From: Anoxynatronum sibiricum
GTDB taxonomy: Bacteria > Bacillota > Clostridia > Peptostreptococcales > Tindalliaceae
Length of the DNA stretch: 40,275 nucleotides
NCBI RefSeq assembly: GCF_039414295.1
Contig: NZ_JBCITM010000026.1
Span: 1 to 40,275, forward strand
Direction: 5' to 3'
A model generated the notes under the pieces. It saw only the letters and a program-made list of their open reading frames with translations, was not told the origin of the DNA and did no database searches. Shown here in pieces: positions 22,751 through 31,214 of the stretch (within the stretch, counting starts at the first letter, position 1; each line of letters starts with the position of its first letter). The translations under genes and the position numbers were made by a program.

Positions 22751-23857
22751 ATGAAATTAATAACAATTATCGGTGCGCGCCCACAATTTATTAAAGCAGC
22801 GCCATTTTCTGAAGAGTTTAGAAAAAAAAATATAGAAATTCTTGTTCATACTGGACAACACTATGATGCAAATATGTCAGATATATTCTTTGATGAGTTA
22901 GGAATTCCTAAACCAGATTATAATTTAGGGGTTGGCTCTGGTAGTCATGGGAAACAAACTGCTTGTATGCTAGAAGGAATAGAAGAGATAATACTTAAAG
23001 AAAAACCAGATGGACTTCTAGTTTATGGTGATACTAATTCAACACTTGCGGGAGCTCTAGCTGCAAGTAAGCTTCATATACCTGTATATCATGTAGAAGC
23101 TGGTCTTCGCAGTTATAATAAATTAATGCCAGAAGAGCAAAATAGAATTTTGACAGATCATATTTCAGATATACTACTCTGCCCTACAGAAACTGCAGTT
23201 AGTAACCTTAAAAAAGAAGGAGTTGTATCAGGTGTAGTTAATACAGGAGATATTATGTATGATACTGTGCTTAGAAATATTGAGATTGCAAATCAAAAGT
23301 ACGGTAATGGAGTATGGTTTGATGAAATAGTAAGAGAAAATGGCGAAATTATTAAACTCAGAGAAAATGAATATTACTTAGCAACAGTTCATAGAGCAGA
23401 AAATACTGATAATCAGGAAAAGCTTTTAAATATTTTCAAAGCATTTAGCGACTTGGACAAACCTGTGTTGCTACCACTTCACCCAAGAACAAAAAAATTG
23501 ATAGAGGGCCTAGAGGTAGACTTAAAAAATATAATAATAGTGAAACCAGTTGGTTATCTGTTGATGCTTTATCTAATATCTAACGCTTATATGGTAGTAA
23601 CAGATTCAGGGGGATTACAAAAAGAAGCATATTTTCTTAAGACTCCGTGTACAACACTTAGGGATCAGACTGAATGGGTTGAAACATTAGAAAATTGTTG
23701 GAATGTTTTAAGTCAGATAGATGTTGAAGAGATAAAAACTAAGGTTCAACGTGAATTAACGTGTATAAAGTACCCTCAGCCGAAATCTTTTGGTGAAGGA
23801 AATGCCGCTTTAAAAATTTGTGAAGCAATAATCGATGGAGGGAAAATCAATGAATAA
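22751..23857 (+). CDS. wbpI: Non-hydrolysing UDP-N-acetylamino-sugar 2-epimerase (WbpI/WecB family)
   Basis: 368 residues. Family hallmarks: IGARPQFIKAAPFS at the N-terminus, HTGQHYDANMSDIFF (about 33-47), VYGDTNSTLAGALAA (about 95-109), HVEAGLRSYNKLMPEEQNRILTDHISD (about 117-143), HRAENTDN and TDSGGLQKEA (about 285-294). WecB makes UDP-ManNAc from UDP-GlcNAc; WbpI acts on the 2,3-diacetamido uronic acid to give UDP-ManNAc3NAcA. Motifs alone do not separate them; the four following genes complete the WbpA-B-D-E set, so WbpI is preferred. WecB with WecC (UDP-ManNAcA) is the alternative. Overlaps the next gene by 8 bases. Confidence 0.85.
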   Translation: MKLITIIGARPQFIKAAPFSEEFRKKNIEILVHTGQHYDANMSDIFFDELGIPKPDYNLGVGSGSHGKQTACMLEGIEEIILKEKPDGLLVYGDTNSTLAGALAASKLHIPVYHVEAGLRSYNKLMPEEQNRILTDHISDILLCPTETAVSNLKKEGVVSGVVNTGDIMYDTVLRNIEIANQKYGNGVWFDEIVRENGEIIKLRENEYYLATVHRAENTDNQEKLLNIFKAFSDLDKPVLLPLHPRTKKLIEGLEVDLKNIIIVKPVGYLLMLYLISNAYMVVTDSGGLQKEAYFLKTPCTTLRDQTEWVETLENCWNVLSQIDVEEIKTKVQRELTCIKYPQPKSFGEGNAALKICEAIIDGGKINE

Positions 23858-25157
23858 TATTAAAAAGAAGTTAGTGGACAAAACAGCAACTCTTGGTGTC
23901 GTAGGATTAGGTTATGTAGGACTTCCATTAGCGGTAGAAAAGGCTAAGGCTGGTTTTAAAACTATAGGGTTTGATGTACAAGAATCTAAAGTGGAAATGG
24001 TCAATGCAGGTAAGAACTATATTGGTGATGTTGTTAATGAAGATTTAGAGGAAATTGTTAAGTCAGGACTATTATCTGCTACAACGGATTTTGCTCAAGT
24101 AGCATCTGCAGATTGTGTTTGTATTGCCGTACCTACACCGCTTGATGCATATCAACAACCAGATATTAGTTATGTTAAAGCATCTGCTGAAAGCATTGTT
24201 CCATACATGCATAAAGATATGTTAATCGTTCTTGAATCAACTACATATCCTGGCACAACTGAAGAACTACTTAAACCTATTCTTGAAAAATCAGGTCTTA
24301 AGTGTGGAGAAGATTTCTATCTAGCTTTCTCTCCTGAAAGAGTTGATCCAGGTAACCTTATTTACAAAACAAAGAATACGCCAAAGGTAGTAGGTGGAAT
24401 AACACCTGAATGTACGGATGTAGCGGCTACAATGTATGAGGCTATTCTAGAAGCACCTATCCACAGAGTATCATCGCCTGCAGTTGCAGAAATGGAAAAA
24501 ATCCTAGAGAACACATATAGAAATGTAAATATTGGACTTGTTAATGAGTTGGCTATTTTAAGTAATAAGATGGGAATCAATTTTTGGGAAGTTGTGGATG
24601 CTGCCAAAACAAAACCTTATGGATTCCAAGCGTTTTATCCTGGTCCAGGGCTTGGTGGGCACTGCATACCTCTTGATCCATACTATTTATCATGGAAAGC
24701 AAGAGAGTATGGATTCCATACATCTATGATTGAATCTTCTATGATGGTTAATGATAGAATGCCAGAATACTGTGCTGAAAGAGCTAGTAAGATTTTAAAC
24801 AGATTTAAAAAGGCAATGAACGGATCTAGAATATTAATTTTAGGAGTAGCTTATAAGCAAGATATCGATGATTTTAGAGAAAGTCCAGCTATTAGAGTAA
24901 TTGAAGAGCTTGAAAAAGAAGGCGCAGAAGTAGTTTATTACGATCCATTTGTTTCTGAATATCATGAACATGGAGTTGTAAAAAAAGGAGAGTCTGAACT
25001 TACTGTAGAGCTTATTAAAAGTGCAGACTTAGTCATTGTAACCACTGCTCACACAAATGTCGATTATGATTTTGTTCAGAAACATGCTAAGGCAATTTTT
25101 GACACAAAAAATGCTATGAAGCAAGTTGAAGCACGTGAGAATATTGAGTTGCTATAA
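23850..25157 (+). CDS. wbpA: UDP-N-acetyl-hexosamine 6-dehydrogenase (WbpA-like)
   Basis: 435 residues from the ATG at 23850, with GGAGGG 7 bases upstream (an ATG at 23835 lies before that site). NAD-binding VVGLGYVGLPLAVEKA near residue 20, the VLESTTYPGTTEEL region (about 125-138), FSPERVDPGN, and the catalytic Cys272 in GPGLGGHCIPLDPYYL. The C-terminal domain holds ILGVAYKQDIDDFRESPA. The enzyme oxidises C6 of a UDP-HexNAc twice. WbpA uses UDP-GlcNAc and feeds the oxidase encoded next; WecC uses UDP-ManNAc. Gene order with wbpB, wbpD and wbpE favours WbpA. Confidence 0.88.
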   Translation: MNNIKKKLVDKTATLGVVGLGYVGLPLAVEKAKAGFKTIGFDVQESKVEMVNAGKNYIGDVVNEDLEEIVKSGLLSATTDFAQVASADCVCIAVPTPLDAYQQPDISYVKASAESIVPYMHKDMLIVLESTTYPGTTEELLKPILEKSGLKCGEDFYLAFSPERVDPGNLIYKTKNTPKVVGGITPECTDVAATMYEAILEAPIHRVSSPAVAEMEKILENTYRNVNIGLVNELAILSNKMGINFWEVVDAAKTKPYGFQAFYPGPGLGGHCIPLDPYYLSWKAREYGFHTSMIESSMMVNDRMPEYCAERASKILNRFKKAMNGSRILILGVAYKQDIDDFRESPAIRVIEELEKEGAEVVYYDPFVSEYHEHGVVKKGESELTVELIKSADLVIVTTAHTNVDYDFVQKHAKAIFDTKNAMKQVEARENIELL

Positions 25158-25169
25158 GGGGGACTTACA

Positions 25170-26252
25170 TTGAGTTTAAAATATGCAATTATAGGTTGTG
25201 GAAGAATTTCACCAAATCACATAGCTGCTGCACTTGAAAATAAATTGGATATTGTAGCGTTATGCGATATTGAAGAATCGAAGATGAATGAAGCTATTGA
25301 AATACATGAACTTACAATGGCTACTAAGAAATATGTAGATTATAAAGAAATGCTTAGTAATGAGAAGCCTGAACTAGTAGCAATATGTACGGAAAGTGGA
25401 AAACATGGACAAATTGCATTAGATTCTATTGAAGCTGGAGCTAATCTAATTATAGAAAAGCCTATTGCTCTTTCGTTAGAAGAGGCAGATATGATTATCG
25501 AAAAAGCCAATGAAAAAAATATAAAAGTTAGCGCATGTCATCAAAATCGATTCAATAAATCTGTTCTCAAAATTAGAGAAGCTGTTGAAGCTAATAGATT
25601 TGGAAAGCTAATGCATGGGACAGCTCATATAAGATGGAACAGAGGAGAAGATTATTATACTCAGGCACCATGGAGAGGTACTTGGGAGCAAGATGGTGGG
25701 GCTCTTATGAATCAGTGTATCCATAATATCGATCTTTTAAGGTGGATGATGGGTGATGAAATCACTGAAGTTGTAGGTATGACAGATAATTTAATCCATG
25801 GATTTATAGAAGCTGAAGACTTAGGAATGGCATTAGTAAAGTTTTCAAACGGAAGCTATGGAATTATTGAAGGTACCACAAATATTTATCCTAAGAATCT
25901 TGAAGAAACTTTATACATCTTTGGAGAAAAAGGAACGGTTAAAGCCGGTGGAAAATCTGTAAACCTAATAGAGGAATGGCAGTTTGAAGATAATTTAGAT
26001 GATCCAGAAGAAGTAAAAGAAAAATACCATGAAAATCCACCAAATGTATATGGGTTTGGGCATAATCCACTTTATGCAGATGTTATTGATGCGGTTAAGA
26101 ATGATAGAGAGCCTTATGTAAAAGCTGTTGATGGTAGAAATGCACTTGAACTAGTTCTTGCAATTTACAAATCAGCAGCTGAAGGAAAGAGTGCAAAACT
26201 ACCACTAGATAAGTGTAGCACACTAGATTTTAAAGGAAGGTTCGACAAATGA
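25170..26252 (+). CDS. wbpB: Gfo/Idh/MocA oxidoreductase, UDP-GlcNAcA 3-dehydrogenase (WbpB-like)
   Basis: 360 residues from a TTG at 25170 with AAGGGGG 7 bases upstream. Rossmann domain YAIIGCGRISPNHIAAAL (about 5-22), the Gfo/Idh signature EKPIALSLEEA (about 95-105), then RWNRGEDYYTQAPWRGTWEQDGGALMNQCIHNIDLLRWM (about 155-193) with catalytic-type Asp and His. This last stretch is characteristic of WbpB/WlbA, which oxidise C3 of UDP-GlcNAcA with tightly bound NAD. The reduced cofactor is recycled in WbpB using 2-oxoglutarate. Coupled to the next gene by an ATGA overlap. Confidence 0.88.
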   Translation: MSLKYAIIGCGRISPNHIAAALENKLDIVALCDIEESKMNEAIEIHELTMATKKYVDYKEMLSNEKPELVAICTESGKHGQIALDSIEAGANLIIEKPIALSLEEADMIIEKANEKNIKVSACHQNRFNKSVLKIREAVEANRFGKLMHGTAHIRWNRGEDYYTQAPWRGTWEQDGGALMNQCIHNIDLLRWMMGDEITEVVGMTDNLIHGFIEAEDLGMALVKFSNGSYGIIEGTTNIYPKNLEETLYIFGEKGTVKAGGKSVNLIEEWQFEDNLDDPEEVKEKYHENPPNVYGFGHNPLYADVIDAVKNDREPYVKAVDGRNALELVLAIYKSAAEGKSAKLPLDKCSTLDFKGRFDK

Positions 26253-26809
26253 GATACTTCGTTCATGAAAGCAGTTATATAGATGAGAATGTATCAATAG
26301 GTGACGGTACGAAAATATGGCATTTCTGTCATGTCCGCAAAGGTGCTCAGATTGGTGAGAAGTGTTCTTTGGGCCAGAACGTAAATGTGTCGAACAACGT
26401 GAAAATTGGTAATGGTGTTAAGATTCAGAACAATGTATCTGTGTACGAAGGTGTTGAACTTGAAGACTACGTTTTTTGTGGCCCTTCAATGGTATTTACT
26501 AATGACTTAACTCCAAGAAGTAAATATCCAAAGGGACCGACAGGTTACAAAAGGACATTAGTTAAGTATGGGGCATCTATCGGAGCAAATGCCACTATTG
26601 TATGTGGTAATACCATAGGTGAGTGGGCAATGATTGCTTCTGGTGCAGTAGTAACAAAAGATGTACCAGCTTATGCATTATTGGCGGGTGTTCCTGCAAA
26701 ACAGATCGGATGGGTTTGTGAGTGTGGAGTACCGTTAAAAGAAAACTATAAATGCGCTGAATGTGAAAGAGAATACACATTAGAAAATGAGGAATTGAAA
26801 GAAAAGTAA
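26249..26809 (+). CDS. wbpD: UDP-GlcNAc3NA N-acetyltransferase, left-handed beta-helix (WbpD-like)
   Basis: 186 residues, ATG in the ATGA overlap with wbpB. Hexapeptide repeats span most of the chain (IGDGTKIWHFCHVRKGAQIGEKCSLGQ, then repeated V-x-I-x-x-x turns), with a TNDLTPRSKYP loop (about 91-101) and GASIGANATIVCGNTIGEWAMIASGAVVTKDVPAYALLAG. This is the WbpD/WlbB pattern; the trimer acetylates the C3 amine of UDP-GlcNAc3NA using acetyl-CoA. A Cys-rich tail (CECGVPL..YKCAEC, about 155-172) has four Cys spaced like a small zinc knuckle, often seen in longer members. Acts after the WbpE step although its gene is first. Confidence 0.88.
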   Translation: MRYFVHESSYIDENVSIGDGTKIWHFCHVRKGAQIGEKCSLGQNVNVSNNVKIGNGVKIQNNVSVYEGVELEDYVFCGPSMVFTNDLTPRSKYPKGPTGYKRTLVKYGASIGANATIVCGNTIGEWAMIASGAVVTKDVPAYALLAGVPAKQIGWVCECGVPLKENYKCAECEREYTLENEELKEK

Positions 26810-26828
26810 TTGAGGGGGAGCCTTGGCT

Positions 26829-27953
26829 ATGGAATTTAGAGATTTAAAAGCCCAGTACAATAAATATAAAAATGCGATTGACTTTGCAATCCAGGAAGTC
26901 ATAAACAACACAAATTTTATCGGTGGAAAAGAAGTAAACACATTAGAACAAAGACTGGCTGAATATGTAGGGGTTAAACACTGTATATCATGCGCTAACG
27001 GAACTGAAGCTATGACTCTTCTCATGATGGCTTGGGGTATAAAAGAAGGAGATGCTGTTTTCGTACCTGACTTTACATTTTTTTCAACAGGAGAGATTGT
27101 ATCCTTTGTAGGAGCAACACCGATATTTGTAGATGTAGATAGAGATACGTTTAATATTGACACTAATAAACTTGAAAAGGCTATCATTAAGGTATTGAAT
27201 GAAGACAAGTTAACTCCGAAGGTCATTATACCAGTAGATTTATTTGGTCTTCCTGCTGATCATATAGAAATCGAAAAAATAGCAAAGAAGTATAATCTAA
27301 AAGTACTGGAAGATGCTGCTCAAGGATTTGGTGGAAGTATTAATGGTAAGAAAGCTTGTAGCTTTGGGGATGCCGCTACAACATCATTCTTCCCGGCAAA
27401 ACCATTAGGATGCTATGGTGATGGTGGAGCTATTTTTACAAATGATAATCAATTAGCTGAACTTTTAAATTCATTGAAGGTTCATGGGAAAGGTGATAAT
27501 AAGTACGACAATGTTAGAATAGGAGTAAATTCTAGACTTGATTCCATACAGGCTGCAGTTCTTAATGTAAAGCTGACTGCTTTTATTGAACATGAACTTG
27601 AAGATGTAAATAGAGTATATAGACTATACACTGAGAAGCTTGAAGGTATTGTAAAAACACCTATAATACCTAAAGGTTATGTATCTAGTTTTGCTCAGTA
27701 CACAATTAAGTTAAATAATAAAGCTGAGAGAGATGCTTTGCAAGCTAAGTTAAAAGAAGAAAGTATTCCTAGTATGATTTATTATATGAAGCCAATGCAT
27801 AAACAAGGTGCATTTGCTGAGTATAAATATGATCATAATGACTTTGAAGTAACAAATGAACTCTGTGATACTGTTTTATCATTGCCTATGCACCCGTATT
27901 TGACGCAGTACGATATTGATAGAATTTGCGGCATTGTTTTAAAGAGTTATTAG
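26829..27953 (+). CDS. wbpE: DegT-family aminotransferase, UDP-3-keto-GlcNAcA transaminase (WbpE-like)
   Basis: 374 residues from the ATG at 26829, 8 bases after GGGGG; a TTG at 26823 is too close. MEFRDLKAQYNKYK at the start is the usual WbpE/WlbC opening. CANGTEAMTLLMMAWG (about 55-70) holds the cofactor phosphate, Asp162 (EDAAQGFGG) contacts the ring, and Lys191 (TSFFPAKPLGCYGDGG) is the PLP lysine. It puts an amino group on C3 of the 3-keto sugar made by WbpB, with Glu as donor. It ends the wbpI-A-B-D-E run; a 100-base gap follows. Confidence 0.88.
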   Translation: MEFRDLKAQYNKYKNAIDFAIQEVINNTNFIGGKEVNTLEQRLAEYVGVKHCISCANGTEAMTLLMMAWGIKEGDAVFVPDFTFFSTGEIVSFVGATPIFVDVDRDTFNIDTNKLEKAIIKVLNEDKLTPKVIIPVDLFGLPADHIEIEKIAKKYNLKVLEDAAQGFGGSINGKKACSFGDAATTSFFPAKPLGCYGDGGAIFTNDNQLAELLNSLKVHGKGDNKYDNVRIGVNSRLDSIQAAVLNVKLTAFIEHELEDVNRVYRLYTEKLEGIVKTPIIPKGYVSSFAQYTIKLNNKAERDALQAKLKEESIPSMIYYMKPMHKQGAFAEYKYDHNDFEVTNELCDTVLSLPMHPYLTQYDIDRICGIVLKSY

Positions 27954-28053
27954 GAATCAGTGAAATTACACTAATATTTTTACAGACATTAAAATGAATA
28001 ATAAAACAATGTACTTAAAATGGACTGGAATATAGATTTATGGCGGTGAAAAA

Positions 28054-29367
28054 ATGAAAAACAACGATAAAATAATTAATATAAAATTTTACAACTTAAG
28101 TATTGTTATTTTAGCTATATTGGCTATAATAATGGGCTTGATACCCTCCCGAATTACAGCTTTTGTTTTTTTAGGTGCAGTAGTATTTTCTGCTTTTAAG
28201 GAGCCAACACTTGCATACGCTGGTTGGGTAATGGGGTATGCATTTTTTTCCATTTTAACAGATGCTACCGGTATATTAGGCTATTTTCTTCTCACACCTC
28301 TTATATTACAGGGTGTTATAATACAGATTTTTAAAGGTGGAAAATTTACAATACCTGTACCATTAGTGGTTTTTTCAATCTCTATTATTATAGTTGCTTC
28401 TTTCTCCTGGCTTTTTTCACGAGCACCTCAAGAAAATATAATGGCATTTGCTATGTTGTTAACTGCAATTTTTACTATGATATCAATGGTAAATACAATT
28501 AGAAACTACAAAGGAGCTTTTGGAGCTATTAACCAAGCGTATGTTTTTACTGCCATTGCAATCTTCTTTGTAACAGTTTTATCAGGGGATTTTTTGCAGG
28601 TTGCAAGATTGAATATAGGTGACAACATTAGAAGAGTTGCGAATGTAACAACACCCGCGATTATTATGCTGTACATTGAAATAATCTTTCTAAGCAAAAA
28701 AGATAAAAAATCAATTTTTAATAATAGATTTCCAATATGGTTAGTGATTTTTCTATTTTTACTATGTTTAATTGTTTTATTAGCTACTGCATCTAGAGGT
28801 GCCTACTTAGGTCTTATAGTATCTGGTTTCTGTGTATTTCTAGGCAATTTAGTTCTACTAAAAGCAAAATCAAAACCAATAAAAAAAATCATTCTTTATC
28901 CATTAGGAATTGGCGGTGTATGGTGGGCAATTAGATTTGTTCAAGGCAGTGCAGCAGGAAGGTATATGAGCAGTTTTCGAGTTAGTTCTTTTGGGGATAA
29001 TGCTAGATGGCTTATTTGGATGGGCGGATTCGTACAGATGAAAGGTCATGAGTTTATTATAGGAGCAGGACCAAACTCATTTAGACAACTGGCACTTTTA
29101 AGTGGTTATGACTACAATCCTCACTCAGTTTGGTTTGATACATTTATAACTCTAGGTTTAATAGGATTTAGCATATTTATTATTTTTACATTATTTCTTT
29201 TGACTAAATCTATAAATAAAAGAAATTTATATAGTTTTGGAATCCTCTCTTTATCAATAGGGTTATATTCAACACATGGAAATTTAACCGGGTCTATGGA
29301 TTTTTGGGCATTATTAGCCTTATGCTATGGTGGAATTATCATAGATGAACTAAACTATAAGACTTAG
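28054..29367 (+). CDS. Wzy-type O-antigen polymerase/ligase
   Basis: 437 residues, nearly all hydrophobic, with about ten to twelve membrane helices. A larger external segment runs from about 305 to 365 and contains GAGPNSFRQLALLSGYDYNPHSVWFDTFITLGLIGF, the Wzy_C/O-antigen-ligase signature with its HS/HN-type His just before a helix. ATASRGAYLG (about 247-256) in the middle is also typical. It would polymerise the lipid-linked repeat unit on the outer face. It is of normal size, unlike the 1,025-residue relative at 7582. The 100-base AT-rich gap before it has no clear terminator. Confidence 0.8.
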   Translation: MKNNDKIINIKFYNLSIVILAILAIIMGLIPSRITAFVFLGAVVFSAFKEPTLAYAGWVMGYAFFSILTDATGILGYFLLTPLILQGVIIQIFKGGKFTIPVPLVVFSISIIIVASFSWLFSRAPQENIMAFAMLLTAIFTMISMVNTIRNYKGAFGAINQAYVFTAIAIFFVTVLSGDFLQVARLNIGDNIRRVANVTTPAIIMLYIEIIFLSKKDKKSIFNNRFPIWLVIFLFLLCLIVLLATASRGAYLGLIVSGFCVFLGNLVLLKAKSKPIKKIILYPLGIGGVWWAIRFVQGSAAGRYMSSFRVSSFGDNARWLIWMGGFVQMKGHEFIIGAGPNSFRQLALLSGYDYNPHSVWFDTFITLGLIGFSIFIIFTLFLLTKSINKRNLYSFGILSLSIGLYSTHGNLTGSMDFWALLALCYGGIIIDELNYKT

Positions 29368-29414
29368 TAACGGAGTGGTGATGAGCATTAGAACAATGTA
29401 TTAAGGGGGATTGA

Positions 29415-30467
29415 ATGAGATACGTACATGTAATACCAAATACCGCATTTGTAGAGGCGTATATAAAACTGATTAATAAAAAATTAAATTTCAAAGAACA
29501 TCTTTTTATAATAGTGGGGAAAGGTTTTATTCATAAAAATGATTTTTCTAACGTGATATTAATTGATAAAATAACAAAAGCCACCTATTTTATTTCTTTA
29601 ATCAGAAAAATCCAAAGATGTGAAAAAATTATTTTTCATGGTTTATTTAATAAGAACTTAATTATTGCTTCATATTTTACAATTATAAGCCCTAATTCTT
29701 TAAAAAAGAGTTATTGGGGGATTTGGGGCGGCGATTTGTATAGATATAAGGAAAGAAAAAATAATATCCTTAACTGCATATTAGAAATTATAAGAAAACG
29801 AATTATTAAAAATATAAGCGGCTTGATTACTCAAGTGAGAGGAGACTATGAGTTAGCTCAAGAATGGTATAATACAAAAGGTAAATTTCATTATTGTTTC
29901 ATGTACCCCAGCAACTTATTCAAAGAGTATGATATTGAAAAGAGTGAAAGTACGAATCCAAAAGTAGTAATTCAAATTGGGAATTCTGCTGCTCCAAGTA
30001 ATAACCACATTGAAATATTTGAAAAATTACAAAAGCACAAGAATGAAAATATTGAGATTGTATGTCCACTGTCATATGGTAACAGTACATATAGACAAGC
30101 AGTTATTGTAAAAGGGAAAGAAATTTTCGGGCATAAATTCAAACCCTTGACAGAATTTATGCCATTTGATGATTATTTACAGTTACTGTCAAAGATAGAT
30201 ATAGCGATTTTTAACCATAAGAGGCAGCAGGCTATGGGAAACATAACAACTTTATTAGGACTTGGCAAAAAAGTTTATATCCGTGAAGAAATAACGACTT
30301 GGCATTTTTGCATAGATCATGATTTGAAAGTGTATAGTGCAAATGGTGATTATGATGATTTGTTTGAAGAAATGGATGAAGATATTAAGCAGAAAAATGT
30401 CGAGAATGTAAAAACAAAATTCTCGGAAAAAAAATTAGTTGAAGATTTAATGAATATTTTTGAGTGA
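29415..30467 (+). CDS. GT56 glycosyltransferase, WecF-like (Fuc4NAc transferase)
   Basis: 350 residues, ATG with AAGGGGGA upstream. It carries hallmarks of the Fuc4NAc transferase family: WGIWGGDLYRY (about 107-117), VVIQIGNSAAPSNNHIEIFEKL (about 190-211), VCPLSYGNSTYRQAVIVKG, and IDIAIFNHKRQQAMGNITTLLGLGKKVYI (about 260-288). WecF adds Fuc4NAc from dTDP-Fuc4NAc to lipid-linked ManNAcA-GlcNAc in enterobacterial common antigen synthesis. The cluster also encodes RfbA, RfbB and WecE, so the donor pathway is present, and the acceptor here may be ManNAc3NAcA. The family is rare in Firmicutes to my knowledge, which I cannot check here. Confidence 0.8.
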   Translation: MRYVHVIPNTAFVEAYIKLINKKLNFKEHLFIIVGKGFIHKNDFSNVILIDKITKATYFISLIRKIQRCEKIIFHGLFNKNLIIASYFTIISPNSLKKSYWGIWGGDLYRYKERKNNILNCILEIIRKRIIKNISGLITQVRGDYELAQEWYNTKGKFHYCFMYPSNLFKEYDIEKSESTNPKVVIQIGNSAAPSNNHIEIFEKLQKHKNENIEIVCPLSYGNSTYRQAVIVKGKEIFGHKFKPLTEFMPFDDYLQLLSKIDIAIFNHKRQQAMGNITTLLGLGKKVYIREEITTWHFCIDHDLKVYSANGDYDDLFEEMDEDIKQKNVENVKTKFSEKKLVEDLMNIFE

Positions 30468-30642
30468 AGGTCTAAAATATAGTATGAATTTTTATGAAAT
30501 CCTGAATCCAAATATGTCCTTTGCTTGTAATTTATTGGACGACAAGTATGGTTGCCGTTCCAATTAGATAACTTATATTCAATTATTGAGCATTTTAATA
30601 TCAATGTATAATTCTGCAATCAAAGAAGAGGAGAAATTTATT

Positions 30643-31203
30643 ATGAATATAATGGGAAATAAAGTCTTACTTAGAGCTATTGAAGAAAGTGATTTAGAGT
30701 TGTTAAGAGAAATGATTAATGATCCAGATATTGAAAGACTGACTGGTGGAAAAAGTTTTCCCGTTTCCAAACTACAGCAACAAAAGTGGTATGAAAGTAG
30801 CCAATCAAATCCAAATAGTTTTTTTTTAACAATTGAAAATGAAGAGAAAAAAGCAATTGGCTTAGTTTCGGTTACAGGTATTGATTGGAAGAATAGAAGT
30901 GCTTCGTATGGTATGAAGCTGACGCTTAGTAGTGAGCATGGAAAAGGATTAGGAACTGACGCTACCATGGCGACGATGCGGTATTGTTTTGAAGAACTTC
31001 AATTAGAACGCTTAGAAAGTGTTATGCTTGAATATAATAAAGCTTCAGAAAGAATGTGCATAGATAAATGCAATTGGAAGAGAGAAGGACTTAAAAAGAA
31101 AGCTGCATATTACAAAGGAGAATTCCATAATTTGGTTGTTTTAGCTGTTTTGAAAGAAGATTATCATGAGTTGTTAAAGAGTAATAATTATTGGAATGAG
31201 TAG
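30643..31203 (+). CDS. GNAT-family N-acetyltransferase (second paralogue), candidate dTDP-Fuc4N acetylase
   Basis: 186 residues from the ATG at 30643, with AGAGGAG 9 bases upstream; the frame opens at 30586 but that part has no binding site. Same architecture as the GNAT at 18716, with VLLRAIEESDLELLREMINDPDIERL, IDWKNRSASYGMKL, and GKGLGTDATMATMRYCFEELQLERL as the acetyl-CoA site. It sits between the WecF-like gene and ATP-grasp/wecE, where WecD (a different GNAT) sits in Enterobacteria, so it may acetylate dTDP-4-amino-4,6-dideoxygalactose. The 175 bases before it hold no supported gene. Confidence 0.75.
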   Translation: MNIMGNKVLLRAIEESDLELLREMINDPDIERLTGGKSFPVSKLQQQKWYESSQSNPNSFFLTIENEEKKAIGLVSVTGIDWKNRSASYGMKLTLSSEHGKGLGTDATMATMRYCFEELQLERLESVMLEYNKASERMCIDKCNWKREGLKKKAAYYKGEFHNLVVLAVLKEDYHELLKSNNYWNE

Positions 31204-31214
31204 GTGATATTATT

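Noticed and set aside
30490..30572. Short frame between the WecF-like and GNAT genes
   Set aside because: About 27 codons without a convincing ribosome binding site or any recognised motif; treated as noncoding.
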